A stretch of DNA of 28,583 bases, from IMG/VR virus record IMGVR_UViG_3300028608_000061, positions 1 to 28,583 of that record, one strand, 5' to 3'. This DNA is from a virus. The notes beneath the pieces were generated by a model. The model made no database searches. It saw only the letters and a list, made by a program, of their open reading frames with translations, and had not been told where the DNA came from. The position numbers and the translations under genes were made by a program. This document shows, one piece after another, positions 13,786-20,938 of the stretch (positions are counted from its first letter, which is position 1; every line of letters starts with the position of its first letter).

Positions 13786-13913
13786 GTGCAGGTTTCAACG
13801 ACTTCAAGGAATCTTCACGCTGCGGAATGTATGACTCCACATCGACACGGATGGTTGTACGGGGAACGTAAGAATTTTGTCTACGTGCCGGTAGCTCCTA
13901 CCCTGAACGACCA

Positions 13914-13946
13914 GAAGCCCCCCGCAGCTCCAATGCGGGGGGCTTC
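13914..13946 (-). terminator. Repressor terminator
   Basis: A perfect 13-bp stem GAAGCCCCCCGCA / TGCGGGGGGCTTC with a 7-nt loop, 16 bp after the repressor stop. On the minus strand it is followed by TGG, so the T-run is short. It insulates the early promoter from repressor transcription. Confidence 0.75.
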
Positions 13947-13962
13947 GCTCATACGGGCCGAC

Positions 13963-14421
13963 CTACTCGCGGTCGGCGTTGGGGCGGGGCGTCGTCTTCT
14001 CGTCGGGCCGGCGGATGATGTCGTCATCCTTCGGCTCGCGCGGGATGTAGAAGAAGCCCTCGTCAGTGTCCGGATCGTAGTGGACGACCGCCTTCTCATC
14101 GTTCAGCATCTCCAGCCAGTTCGCCAGCCGGGACGTGTCCGTCTCGGTCAGCTCCTTGCCTGCCCGGCGCCGGGCCTCCGCCCGCAGCATCGCGAGCGGG
14201 TACGCCCAGCGGTGCTCCTCCTTCACGAACCAGGGGATGAGATCGTCGTCACGCACGATCCGCCGGTCCAGTCCGCGTCGCCGCCGGAAGTTCCCCCACA
14301 TTGAAGGAACTGTGTCGATTCCGTACTTACGCTTGTACTCAGCAATCATCCAAGCGTATGTGCGCCCCTCCTCGAACCATCGGACAACTTCCGATTCGTC
14401 TTGGATCTTGCGCTTGCCCAT
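13963..14421 (-). CDS. L5 gp71-like immunity repressor
   Basis: A 152-residue basic protein. The N-terminal 50 residues (VVRWFEEGRTYAWMIAEY, then SMWGNFRRRRGL) form a helix-turn-helix. The C-terminal domain has a pattern I recall from the mycobacteriophage L5 repressor gp71: 'RLANWLEMLND' against its 'RLLSWWKMLRD', then VVHYDPDTDEGFFYIPRE against a similar 'FDP...FRYVPRD', then DDDIIRR..EKT. That family uses two DNA-binding domains to recognise asymmetric 13-bp sites dispersed over the genome. It lies beside the early promoter, is followed by a terminator, and has operator-like sites at 14456 and around it, so autoregulation is likely. Start ATG; GAAGGG precedes it. The similarity is recalled, not computed. 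Confidence 0.7.
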   Translation of the reverse strand: MGKRKIQDESEVVRWFEEGRTYAWMIAEYKRKYGIDTVPSMWGNFRRRRGLDRRIVRDDDLIPWFVKEEHRWAYPLAMLRAEARRRAGKELTETDTSRLANWLEMLNDEKAVVHYDPDTDEGFFYIPREPKDDDIIRRPDEKTTPRPNADRE

Positions 14422-14455
14422 GTCCCTTCTCTCTCCTCGGTGATCTTGTGAATCT

Positions 14456-14470
14456 GTAACACTTCCACAG
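14456..14470 (-). promoter_or_regulatory. Stoperator-like site upstream of the repressor gene
   Basis: GTAACACTTCCACAG, three mismatches to the 15-mer, 35 bp upstream of the repressor ATG and next to a TACTGT (minus strand) that could be its -10. It suggests autoregulation. Confidence 0.5.
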
Positions 14471-14500
14471 TACTGCACCCAGGTCAACTGTGCACATGTA

Positions 14501-14515
14501 TCGTGGAAGTCACAC
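14501..14515 (+). promoter_or_regulatory. Weak inverted relative of the operator motif
   Basis: TCGTGGAAGTCACAC shares GTGGAAGT with the 14456 site but reads on the opposite strand, just upstream of the divergent gene. It also follows a -10-like TATCGT (14499-14504). It is a marginal match. Confidence 0.3.
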
Positions 14516-14537
14516 CCACATTCACAGAGGGGGAAGC

Positions 14538-14846
14538 GTGAAGCTCCAGGTGACAGCATGCGACATCGACAAGAAGTTCCCGGCGAAGACTTACACAATC
14601 ACAGCCAGCGACGGTCGCAGCATCTCGAAGGATCTGTGCGAAGAGCACGCCGAGCCCTTCGAGGAGTGGCTGGAGGAGGCGGACGTGAAGGAGGAGCCCG
14701 AGCCGGAGTGTGCACCGGAGGCGAAGGCCAAGCCCGAGCCGGCCCCCGCACCGAAGACCACGAAGCGAGCGCCGGCCAAGAAGACGGCCGCTCGACGGCG
14801 ACCGAAGATCATGAGCCTGGAAGAGATCGAAGCCCAGAAGAACTGA
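14538..14846 (+). CDS. Small zinc-ribbon-like protein with histone-like basic tail
   Basis: A 102-residue protein and the only plus-strand gene among the phage genes. I start it at GTG 14538, with GAGGGGGAAG just upstream; an upstream in-frame ATG at 14490 lacks an RBS. The N-terminus (MKLQVTACDIDKK, TYTITASDGR, DLCEEHAEPFEEWLEE) resembles actinobacterial proteins with a small zinc site; here C8, C34 and H37 remain, and the first CxxC is incomplete. The tail is Lys/Ala/Pro-rich (KTTKRAPAKKTAARRRPK), like Lsr2 or histone H1 tails. It is probably a DNA-binding protein. It is divergent from the repressor, with an operator-like site in its 5' codons. Confidence 0.7.
   Translation: MKLQVTACDIDKKFPAKTYTITASDGRSISKDLCEEHAEPFEEWLEEADVKEEPEPECAPEAKAKPEPAPAPKTTKRAPAKKTAARRRPKIMSLEEIEAQKN
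14584..14598 (-). promoter_or_regulatory. Stoperator-like site, core match
   Basis: CGAAGACTTACACAA with the exact core ACTTACACA, about 45 bp inside the divergent plus-strand gene. Confidence 0.45.
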
Positions 14847-14863
14847 GACGGCAGAGACGACAA

Positions 14864-14901
14864 AGAAGCCCCCGCTGGCCTGATGGCTGGCGGGGGCTTC
14901 T
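14864..14901. terminator. Bidirectional terminator between convergent genes
   Basis: A 12-bp stem AGAAGCCCCCGC / GCGGGGGCTTCT with a 14-nt loop, lying between the plus-strand gene and the holin gene. It probably ends both the late leftward transcript and the rightward transcript. Confidence 0.8.
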
Positions 14902-14902
14902 C

Positions 14903-15115
14903 TCATTCCGTGTCGGAGTTCTCGACGAACCCGAAGGCCGTCAGCGCCTGGATGGCGACCGCGATCTGCGGGTAGTCCGTGGTGAACAGGACCGCGACGG
15001 ACAGGACCACGCCCGCGAGGGACGCGACCAGCCCGGCCTTGCTCTTGTACTTCGTGGGCAGGTACTGCGTGATCACAGCCCTGCCCTTCGCGCTCACGCG
15101 CGAGTGCTTACCCAT
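14903..15115 (-). CDS. Holin
   Basis: A 70-residue protein with a basic N-terminus (GKHSRVSAKGR, KYKSKAG) and two hydrophobic helices (GLVASLAGVVLSVAVLFTT and IAVAIQALTAFGFV), then a short acidic end. This size and layout, placed 4 bp after the endolysin stop, fit a two-helix phage holin that permeabilises the membrane. The RBS GGAGGTG lies in the end of the endolysin gene. It is the last late gene before the convergent terminator. Confidence 0.75.
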   Translation of the reverse strand: MGKHSRVSAKGRAVITQYLPTKYKSKAGLVASLAGVVLSVAVLFTTDYPQIAVAIQALTAFGFVENSDTE

Positions 15116-15119
15116 GCGC

Positions 15120-16193
15120 TCACACCTCCGGGACGTGCAGCTTGTCCCAGGACGCCTTGCCGGGGTACCCGTCCGCAGCCGAGCCGGTGTAGCCGAGCTT
15201 GCGCTGCCACTTCGCGTACGACTTCCGGTCGGACTCCGTCCACTGCGGGCCAGGGCCCGAGCTGTAGACGCCGCAGCCCTCGGCCACCAGGCGCTTGCCC
15301 ATGGCCGTGACGATCGCCGACTTCGGCGCGCGCTTGAAGAACGAGGCGCCAGGGAAGGGCTCGTACTTCTTGACGGCCGGCTTCGCGGCGGGAGCGGGAG
15401 CGGACGCGCCCGGCAGGCTGCCGAGCAGAGTCTTCAGGCTGCCCTCGCCGGGCACGCCGTCAGCGTCCGAGCCGGAGTAGCCGAGGCTGCGCTGGAAGTC
15501 GGCGTAGTTCAGGGTGTCCGCGTCCGACCAGGTCGGACCGGGGCCCTCCGCGTAGTGCTTGCCGAAGCCCTTGGCCACCAGAGCCTTGCCGACCGTGGTG
15601 ACGTGGCTGCCCTGCGCGCCGTACCCGTACTTCAGGCCGTTGATCGTGACCTGGTAGCGGGCCACGGTCGTGCCGCCCGAGCTGGAGCCGCCGGTCGAGG
15701 GCGCGTAGCCGTCAGCCGGCATCCCGGCCTGGACCCAGGCGTAGAGCTTGCCGCCGGGGCAGGCGGTCGCGAAGCCGTCCTTGTGGCCCTTCTTGGCCAG
15801 GGTCCGGCCGGTCTTGCGGCACGCCTCGTCGTACAGCGCACGCGCGGCGGACAGCGCCTTCGCGCTCGGCTCCTGGTCACCACCGATGGCGATCTGAACA
15901 CCGAGGCCGGAGATGTTGTGGCCGGGGCAGTGCGCACCCTGGCCGGTCCAGCCACGACCCTCGAAGATGTTGCCCGCCTGGTCGACGACGAAGTTGTAGC
16001 CGATGCCAGCCCACCCCTGCGCCTGGTGCTGGCGGTCGATGGCCTGCGGTACGGAGTTGCCGGTCGCGGTGATGTGGTTCGCGCCGTCGTAGTGGATGAA
16101 GAACTCGGTGCGCTGCGAGAGCGCCACGTAGTCCGGGGTGCCGTTCCATGCGCGAGCGCCCCAGGCGGAGCGGGAGATGATCGAGACGGACAA
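15120..16193 (-). CDS. Endolysin, N-acetylmuramoyl-L-alanine amidase
   Basis: A 357-residue lysis enzyme. The Amidase_2/PGRP domain (about 1-160) has zinc ligands H34 (FIHYDGAN), H137 and C145 (GHKDGFATACPGG), with the eight-residue H-to-C spacing of T7 lysozyme, and Y66 in GYNFVV. A Ser/Gly linker follows. Two homologous C-terminal cell-wall repeats (about 195-258 and 291-353) each carry 'GPGPxW', 'FQ/WQRxLGYxGS' and 'ADGxPG', as in Streptomyces peptidoglycan-binding modules, separated by an Ala/Pro linker. The start is TTG with AAGGAGG 9 bp upstream. No signal peptide is seen, so export depends on the holin. Confidence 0.92.
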   Translation of the reverse strand: MSVSIISRSAWGARAWNGTPDYVALSQRTEFFIHYDGANHITATGNSVPQAIDRQHQAQGWAGIGYNFVVDQAGNIFEGRGWTGQGAHCPGHNISGLGVQIAIGGDQEPSAKALSAARALYDEACRKTGRTLAKKGHKDGFATACPGGKLYAWVQAGMPADGYAPSTGGSSSGGTTVARYQVTINGLKYGYGAQGSHVTTVGKALVAKGFGKHYAEGPGPTWSDADTLNYADFQRSLGYSGSDADGVPGEGSLKTLLGSLPGASAPAPAAKPAVKKYEPFPGASFFKRAPKSAIVTAMGKRLVAEGCGVYSSGPGPQWTESDRKSYAKWQRKLGYTGSAADGYPGKASWDKLHVPEV

Positions 16194-16218
16194 GAGAGTG
16201 AGCCTCCTTGGGTATGGC

Positions 16219-16250
16219 GAAGGCCCCGCCTCGGGTGAGACGGGGCCTTC
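16219..16250 (-). terminator. Hairpin before the lysis genes
   Basis: A 10-bp stem GAAGGCCCCG / CGGGGCCTTC with a 12-nt loop between the 16262 gene and the endolysin RBS. There is no T-run on the minus strand (GCCAT follows), so it is more an attenuator or processing hairpin than a full terminator. Confidence 0.45.
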
Positions 16251-16261
16251 GGGGGAGTGGG

Positions 16262-16633
16262 TCAGGAGTTGCTTGTAGCGACGGTCACGGCAATGTGTCC
16301 GTCGAGGCGTTCGGCCACGGCCAGGCGCTCGGCGCGCTCATGGGCCAGGTCGGTACGCAGGCCGCCGATCTCGCGGCCGTGCTGGCGCAGGGCCTCGTCG
16401 TGACGAGCCTGGCCGGCGAGCACTGCTTCGAGTCCGTCGATCACGCGGTCGAGGTCGTCTCGCAGGTTTGTGGAGTGGGTGTTCGCGACCTGGTCGCGTG
16501 CCTCCTGTGCGTTCTCGCGCACTTCGTTGATCGCGTTGTTCTGCCTGCGCAGGAGCTCTACGAGGGTGCCGATCAGCGTCACGGCTACGGTGCCTCCTGC
16601 TGTGACGAGTGCAACTTGCACAGTGGGGTCCAT
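16262..16633 (-). CDS. Small membrane-anchored coiled-coil phage protein
   Basis: A 123-residue protein with one N-terminal hydrophobic helix (VALVTAGGTVAVTLIGTLVE) and a long polar helix region (residues about 30-115) with heptad-like Leu/Ala, for example 'ERLAVAERLDGH'. This matches the DUF2746-like proteins found next to endolysins in actinobacteriophages, possibly a holin partner or spanin-like anchor. I use ATG 16631-16633, with GGGGTGA 8 bp upstream; a GTG at 16643-16645 overlapping the previous stop would add four residues. An operator-like site overlaps its first codons. Confidence 0.65.
   Translation of the reverse strand: MDPTVQVALVTAGGTVAVTLIGTLVELLRRQNNAINEVRENAQEARDQVANTHSTNLRDDLDRVIDGLEAVLAGQARHDEALRQHGREIGGLRTDLAHERAERLAVAERLDGHIAVTVATSNS
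16609..16623 (-). promoter_or_regulatory. Stoperator-like site, core match
   Basis: GTGCAACTTGCACAG holds the exact core ACTTGCACA and is locally palindromic (GTGCAA-C-TTGCAC). It lies in the first codons of the 16262-16633 gene. Confidence 0.5.
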
Positions 16634-16641
16634 GGTCGGGG

Positions 16642-17922
16642 TCACCCCGCCAGGCGTGCTTCGAGGGCCTCCAGGCGCGCTTCCAGCGCCTTGATCTGCT
16701 TGTCCTGGCGCTGAACCACCGGGACCAGCGCGACGCCCAGGAGGTCGTACCTGAGCCCGTCGACCTGGCCGTCCAAGTAGTTGACCATCCAGTCGAGACC
16801 GGCAGCCTCGACCTCTTCGGCGATGAAGCCGACCTCGTCCTTGCGGCCGACCTTGACCTCGCCGGTCTCGTCGTCGAGCTGGTCCTTGCGGTCGTAGATG
16901 ACCGGGCGCAGGGAGAGGACCGCGTCCTCGTTCACCGCGTAGTCGCGGACGTTCTTCTTGAACTTGATCGAGGAGGTGTTCCGGCAGAAGGTGCCATTCC
17001 CCTCGACCCATACCGAGTACCAAGTGCCTGAGCCGGAGGCCGAGTTGGCGTGCGGCTTCTTCGAGCCGTTGGCCCAGGAGATCGTCTCGCCGGAGGTGAG
17101 GTACCCGGAGTGCGAGTGCGAGCTCGGCGTGAACGTCGAGGGCTTCGAGGTGATCGAGGACCAGGAGTGCGAGTGGGTCGACGGCGCGAACGTGCTGGGC
17201 TTCGACGTGATGTCGTTCCAGGCGTGCGAGTGAGCGCTCGGCGCGAAGGTGGACGGCTTCGAGGTGATGTCGTTCCAGGCGTGCGAGTGCTCGGCCGGGG
17301 GGAAGCTGGCCGGGGCGCCTTCGATCGTGGACCAGGTGATCGTCGGGGCGAGGTCTCGCCACTGCGTCCCGTTCCAGAACTCGAACTGGTTGGTCGACGT
17401 GTTCAGCCCGAGCCGGCCGATGCGCGCGTTGTCGGGGCGAGTTGCGGTGGTCCAGCCGCCCACGGTGTTGCCGAGGAAGCGGCGCTCCCCGGTGACGTTG
17501 CCCGCCGTGATCGTCGAGGCGCCGACCGGGACGAGGACGGTCGCGAGCGGGAACTCGAAGATCCCCGTGTCGGTCTGTGTGAGGGCGGGGAGCCCGCCAC
17601 CCGAGGTGCCCTGAACGACGGCGAGGGTAATGGAGTTCGCGGTCGGGTCGAGGCGAAGGACGACTCGGTCGTAGCGCTGTGCGGCGCTGGCTGCTGCGAT
17701 GGTGATGGTCTCGGTCGCCGTCGACTGGACGGCGTGGCCGCGCACGACCGCGAAGCCGGGGTTGACCTTGACCTGCATACCGGAGCTGTCGCCGTAGGTG
17801 TTGAAGCTGGTGCCGTTGACCGAGTCGGCCACGCCGGAGTGCGAGGCGAGCTCGCGGAAGAGGTAGCTGTACTGGCCCTCCGAGACGGCCTGACCGTCAA
17901 AGGGGTAAGAGCTGAGGGACAC
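16642..17922 (-). CDS. Tail fibre/spike with HSH repeats and S74 chaperone domain
   Basis: A 426-residue fibre protein. The N-terminal half is beta-rich (residues 1-200), probably for attachment and shaft. Residues 212-273 contain a 19-residue tandem repeat of the form HSHxWxxITSKPSTFxPS, whose HSH triplets could bind metal ions along a trimeric fibre. Residues about 310-426 are an intramolecular chaperone of the peptidase S74 type: SSIKFKKNV with candidate catalytic S318/K320, EVGFIAEEVE, and a final coiled coil (ALEARLEALEARL). It likely trimerises the fibre and then cleaves itself off. GTG start with AAGGAGG 9 bp upstream. Confidence 0.85.
   Translation of the reverse strand: MSLSSYPFDGQAVSEGQYSYLFRELASHSGVADSVNGTSFNTYGDSSGMQVKVNPGFAVVRGHAVQSTATETITIAAASAAQRYDRVVLRLDPTANSITLAVVQGTSGGGLPALTQTDTGIFEFPLATVLVPVGASTITAGNVTGERRFLGNTVGGWTTATRPDNARIGRLGLNTSTNQFEFWNGTQWRDLAPTITWSTIEGAPASFPPAEHSHAWNDITSKPSTFAPSAHSHAWNDITSKPSTFAPSTHSHSWSSITSKPSTFTPSSHSHSGYLTSGETISWANGSKKPHANSASGSGTWYSVWVEGNGTFCRNTSSIKFKKNVRDYAVNEDAVLSLRPVIYDRKDQLDDETGEVKVGRKDEVGFIAEEVEAAGLDWMVNYLDGQVDGLRYDLLGVALVPVVQRQDKQIKALEARLEALEARLAG
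17110..17289 (-). repeat. 57-bp tandem repeat in the fibre gene
   Basis: GTGCGAGTG (encoding HSH on the minus strand) recurs at 17110, 17167, 17224 and 17281, an exact 57-bp period (19 codons). The two central units are nearly identical at DNA level, so copy number could change by slippage. Confidence 0.8.
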
Positions 17923-17953
17923 GCGGGGGGTCCTCCTTCGGGAGAGGGGTCAT

Positions 17954-18448
17954 TTACTCGGAGTAGGGGCCGACGTCCTCGACGACCAGGACGGCGCCGC
18001 CGTCTGCGATGTAGCGGACCTGGCCGTAAGTGGCCGACGCCCGGCCGGAGTAGATCGCGATGCCCACGGTCGTCTGCCCGGCGGGCGGGTTGACGATGAA
18101 CCAGCTCGCGCTTACGCCGGTCGCCGAGCTGGAGTCGTCGTCGTAGACGGTCACCCGGTAGTCACCCACGCCCGTGCCGGACGTCGTGACGGTGGAGCCG
18201 GGGGCCCACCTGCATCGGGTGACCAGGCTGTTCTTGCCGTACCGGTTCACGTCGCCGGCCTGGTCGCCGGTCCCGTTGGTGTCGGCCCGGCCGACCCGAA
18301 GCGTCACCTTGTAGATGCGCTTCGGGGCGGCCGTGAACGGGAGTTGGTACACCATCGTCTCGGACTCGCTGACGTACGGGGAGTCGTCGAGGCCGGTTGT
18401 CAGGGCGACCACGCCTCGCGGCATGTGGTCTGCGGACAGAAGTCCCAC
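17954..18448 (-). CDS. Minor tail/virion protein, beta-rich
   Basis: A 164-residue protein that begins GLLSADHMPRGVVAL and continues as a beta-sandwich-like domain (VTLRVGRADTNGTGDQ, YRVTVYDDD, TTVGIAIYSGRAS). It resembles small virion proteins between fibre genes in actinobacteriophages. I chose the GTG at 18446-18448 because AAGGAG lies 7 bp upstream; the GTG at 18452 is too close to it. The RBS overlaps the stop of the preceding gene. An operator-like site covers the RBS-start interval. It may be a carbohydrate-binding fibre component. Confidence 0.65.
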   Translation of the reverse strand: MGLLSADHMPRGVVALTTGLDDSPYVSESETMVYQLPFTAAPKRIYKVTLRVGRADTNGTGDQAGDVNRYGKNSLVTRCRWAPGSTVTTSGTGVGDYRVTVYDDDSSSATGVSASWFIVNPPAGQTTVGIAIYSGRASATYGQVRYIADGGAVLVVEDVGPYSE

Positions 18449-18456
18449 TTGCACAC
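18442..18456 (-). promoter_or_regulatory. Stoperator-like site, core match
   Basis: GTCCCACTTGCACAC with the exact core ACTTGCACA, over the start codon of the 17954-18448 gene. Part of the match comes from the RBS and GTG, so it is less secure. Confidence 0.4.
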
Positions 18457-18459
18457 TCC

Positions 18460-20631
18460 TTACGCGAGAGCGACCCAGAAGCGGATCGGGTCCGTCTCCC
18501 AACCGGAGACAGTGGACGGGGCGGTGGTCGCCGTGGTCGGGAAGGCGCCGAACCGGCGCACCGAGTTGAGCCCGTAGAGGGTGGCGCTCACGTCCGTGCT
18601 CTCGAAGGCCATGAGCAGGGGGCCGTCAGCCGGGGAGGCTGTGTAGTTGAAGCGCCAGGCGATGTAGTACGTGCCCGGCGCCAGCGTGACCGAGGAGGTG
18701 AGGTTCGAGGTCGAGCACCCACCACCCACGCCGTGCTGCTCGCCCGGCTCGTAGGCCGCCGTGCTCAGGTCGCCAGTGCCTCGCACCAGCGCGCCCGAGG
18801 TGTTGTAGATGCCGGCCCAGGAGCCGGTCTTCATGCCGCCCGCGTAGCCGAGGAAGTGCCACACGATCTTGGAGACCGTGGTGGTCTGGCGGACGACGAC
18901 CGCAGCCATGCGACCCTTGCCGGTGCTGCCGTCCCGGAATCCGCTTCGGCAGGTAGCAGGGTCGCCGGCCCACGCCTTCAGCCCGAGGTCTTCGGGCTGG
19001 AAGGCGCCCGGCGTCGCGGCGAGGGGTATCTGCGCGAGCGGGACGCGCTTGCCCGAGTCGAGCGTCGCGAGGCCGTTCGCCTGGCCGACGTTGGAGACGG
19101 AGACGCCTTCAAGGTCTTCGATCGTGAGGTTCACGGCGCCGGTCAGCCCGTTCACCGAGGAGACCGGAGCGTTGGCGACGGTGACGATCGTGCCGTCCGT
19201 CTGGCGGACCTTGAGCTTGCCGGCCTCGGAGTAGGCGATGACACCGTTCGTCGGGTTGGACGTCGGAAGGACGCTCGCGTCCTTGATGCCGAGCACGAAC
19301 TTGCCGCCACCGAAGGGGGCTACGGTGTCGCCGATCCCCAGGTTGTAGAACGTCGAGCGGAGGCTGTTGCTGTACGCGTGGCCATCGGCCGTGACGCGGA
19401 AGTAGGTGGCCGGGTCATTACTGCCGTACGCGGTGAAGGTGTTGCCGGATGCCGGCTGGACGTTCACCGGTCCGGTCAGGGTTCCACCCGTGATCGGGAG
19501 GGCGTTGATGTCCGACGCGGCCAGCGTGACGATGCCGGTCTTACCGTTGACGGAGTCGACCGCGCCACCACCGGAGCCGCCCGAGCCCACCGTGAAGACG
19601 GTCCCGTCGCCCTTCTTGATCGTGGGGTTGCCGTCAACGGCGTAGAGCTGGAAGCCGGCCGGGTCGACCTCGGGCTCCCAGGCGATGTTCTCGAACCCGT
19701 GCGGGCCGGCGGTCGTGGCCTTCGCCCCGCCGACCGGAGAGCCGTCACCGAAGACGACCTGGCCGCTGTCGCGGTGCACGTACATGGCGGTCGCCTTGAA
19801 CGAGCCGTCGTCCGTCCGGGAGATGATCCGGAAGTTGGAGCCGTCGTCGGTGCCGGTGCCCTCGACAGTGGTGTCCGCCTGGATCGACCAGCGCTTCACG
19901 CCGGACGTGTTGAGGGACAGCTCGCGAGCCGTGCCCGCGCTGCCGTTGAGCTGAACGTCACCGTTGACTGTGCCGCCCGTAGCGGCGTCGAGCGCGCCCA
20001 CGTCGGCCGCGCCGAGGTTGACGTTCCCGGTCTCGCCGTTCACCGAGGTGACGGGGTAGCTGATCGGTTGGACCTTGAAGCTCGTGCCGTCCGCGTTCTT
20101 GAAGTACGGGACGCCGCCCTTGGAGTACAGGAAGATGCCGCCGGACGCCGTCGCCGGGTCGGTGGTGCGGTCCCTCACGCCAAGGGCGCCGTGCGCCGTG
20201 ACCTGCGCCTCGCCGTGCAGGGTGGTAGCCCCGAAGGACACCGCCCCGGTAGAGCGCTTGGCGTACAGGGCGTGCTTCTGGAAGGCGCCCGTGTCGGTGC
20301 GGGCGGTGATGACGAGGTCGGAGCCCGCAGCGCTGCCGGACTCGGCCGTGTTGTCGGCCTGCACGTACCAGCGGTCCGAGCCGGCCGAGGACAGGGCCAG
20401 CGTGCGGTATGTGCCCGCACCGCCATTCGCCTTGATGGAGCCGTTGACGAATCCGCCCGTGCTCGGGAAGGCGCCCACGTCGGCCGCGTTGAGGACGACA
20501 TCCTGTGCGCTCTTACCGTTGACGGACTGCACAACGCCGGGCGTACCGGCCGCGCCGGGCGGGCCCTGCGGTCCTTCGGGGCCGGTCGGTCCGACCGTGC
20601 CGTTGTCGTAGGGGTACCAAGTTGTGGGCAC
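18460..20631 (-). CDS. Large tail fibre with collagen-like segment and repeated modules
   Basis: A 723-residue fibre protein. Residues 11-32 are collagen-like Gly-X-Y triplets (GPTGPEGPQGPPGAAG). The motif 'SVNGxTGxVxLxxxDVGAL' occurs about four times, starting near residues 36, 196, 360 and 492, and marks long repeat modules; the first two (about 160 residues each) are clearly duplicates, both with GxVNG and RWxxQAD segments. Residues about 540-723 form a separate beta-rich C-terminal domain with two cysteines (CRSGF and GGCSTS), probably the receptor-binding tip. The GTG start directly follows the TAA of the next gene upstream. Confidence 0.85.
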   Translation of the reverse strand: MPTTWYPYDNGTVGPTGPEGPQGPPGAAGTPGVVQSVNGKSAQDVVLNAADVGAFPSTGGFVNGSIKANGGAGTYRTLALSSAGSDRWYVQADNTAESGSAAGSDLVITARTDTGAFQKHALYAKRSTGAVSFGATTLHGEAQVTAHGALGVRDRTTDPATASGGIFLYSKGGVPYFKNADGTSFKVQPISYPVTSVNGETGNVNLGAADVGALDAATGGTVNGDVQLNGSAGTARELSLNTSGVKRWSIQADTTVEGTGTDDGSNFRIISRTDDGSFKATAMYVHRDSGQVVFGDGSPVGGAKATTAGPHGFENIAWEPEVDPAGFQLYAVDGNPTIKKGDGTVFTVGSGGSGGGAVDSVNGKTGIVTLAASDINALPITGGTLTGPVNVQPASGNTFTAYGSNDPATYFRVTADGHAYSNSLRSTFYNLGIGDTVAPFGGGKFVLGIKDASVLPTSNPTNGVIAYSEAGKLKVRQTDGTIVTVANAPVSSVNGLTGAVNLTIEDLEGVSVSNVGQANGLATLDSGKRVPLAQIPLAATPGAFQPEDLGLKAWAGDPATCRSGFRDGSTGKGRMAAVVVRQTTTVSKIVWHFLGYAGGMKTGSWAGIYNTSGALVRGTGDLSTAAYEPGEQHGVGGGCSTSNLTSSVTLAPGTYYIAWRFNYTASPADGPLLMAFESTDVSATLYGLNSVRRFGAFPTTATTAPSTVSGWETDPIRFWVALA

Positions 20632-20934
20632 TTACGCGACCTCCACTCCGCTGATGTGGGCGTAGGCCGTGGCCGCGTTGCCCTGAATGCTGATCGAGTC
20701 GTTGGGTTCGAGTACCTGCGAGATCCGCAGCGTGAAGACGCCATTCGGATGGATGCCGACATTCGCGAGCAACGGGACTCCGTTGATCTTGATCGCGATG
20801 AGCGCACTCGAAGCGCTCACGTTCGTGGCGACGATGTCGGTGATGATCGCCTGCCCGTTGGCCGGCGCGGTGTAGATGATCGTGTCCAGATCGGGGAGCT
20901 CGCCCCGCCAGAAGTTCTTCGGCGCAGTGGCCAT
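20632..20934 (-). CDS. Small virion-associated protein
   Basis: A 100-residue beta-rich protein (IIYTAPANGQAIITDIVATN, ALIAIKINGVPLL). It sits between the Gp37-like tail protein and the fibre, so it is probably a small baseplate or fibre-connector component. ATG start 5 bp after the previous stop. No precise family was recognised. Confidence 0.65.
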   Translation of the reverse strand: MATAPKNFWRGELPDLDTIIYTAPANGQAIITDIVATNVSASSALIAIKINGVPLLANVGIHPNGVFTLRISQVLEPNDSISIQGNAATAYAHISGVEVA

Positions 20935-20938
20935 CTGT

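Noticed and set aside
17110-17289. CRISPR-like repeats
   Set aside because: The 57-bp period is in frame within the fibre gene and encodes a 19-residue protein repeat; there are no spacers.
20622-20636. GGGCACTTACGCGAC as another operator copy
   Set aside because: Only CACTTAC matches, and this comes from the adjoining TAA stop and GTG start codons.
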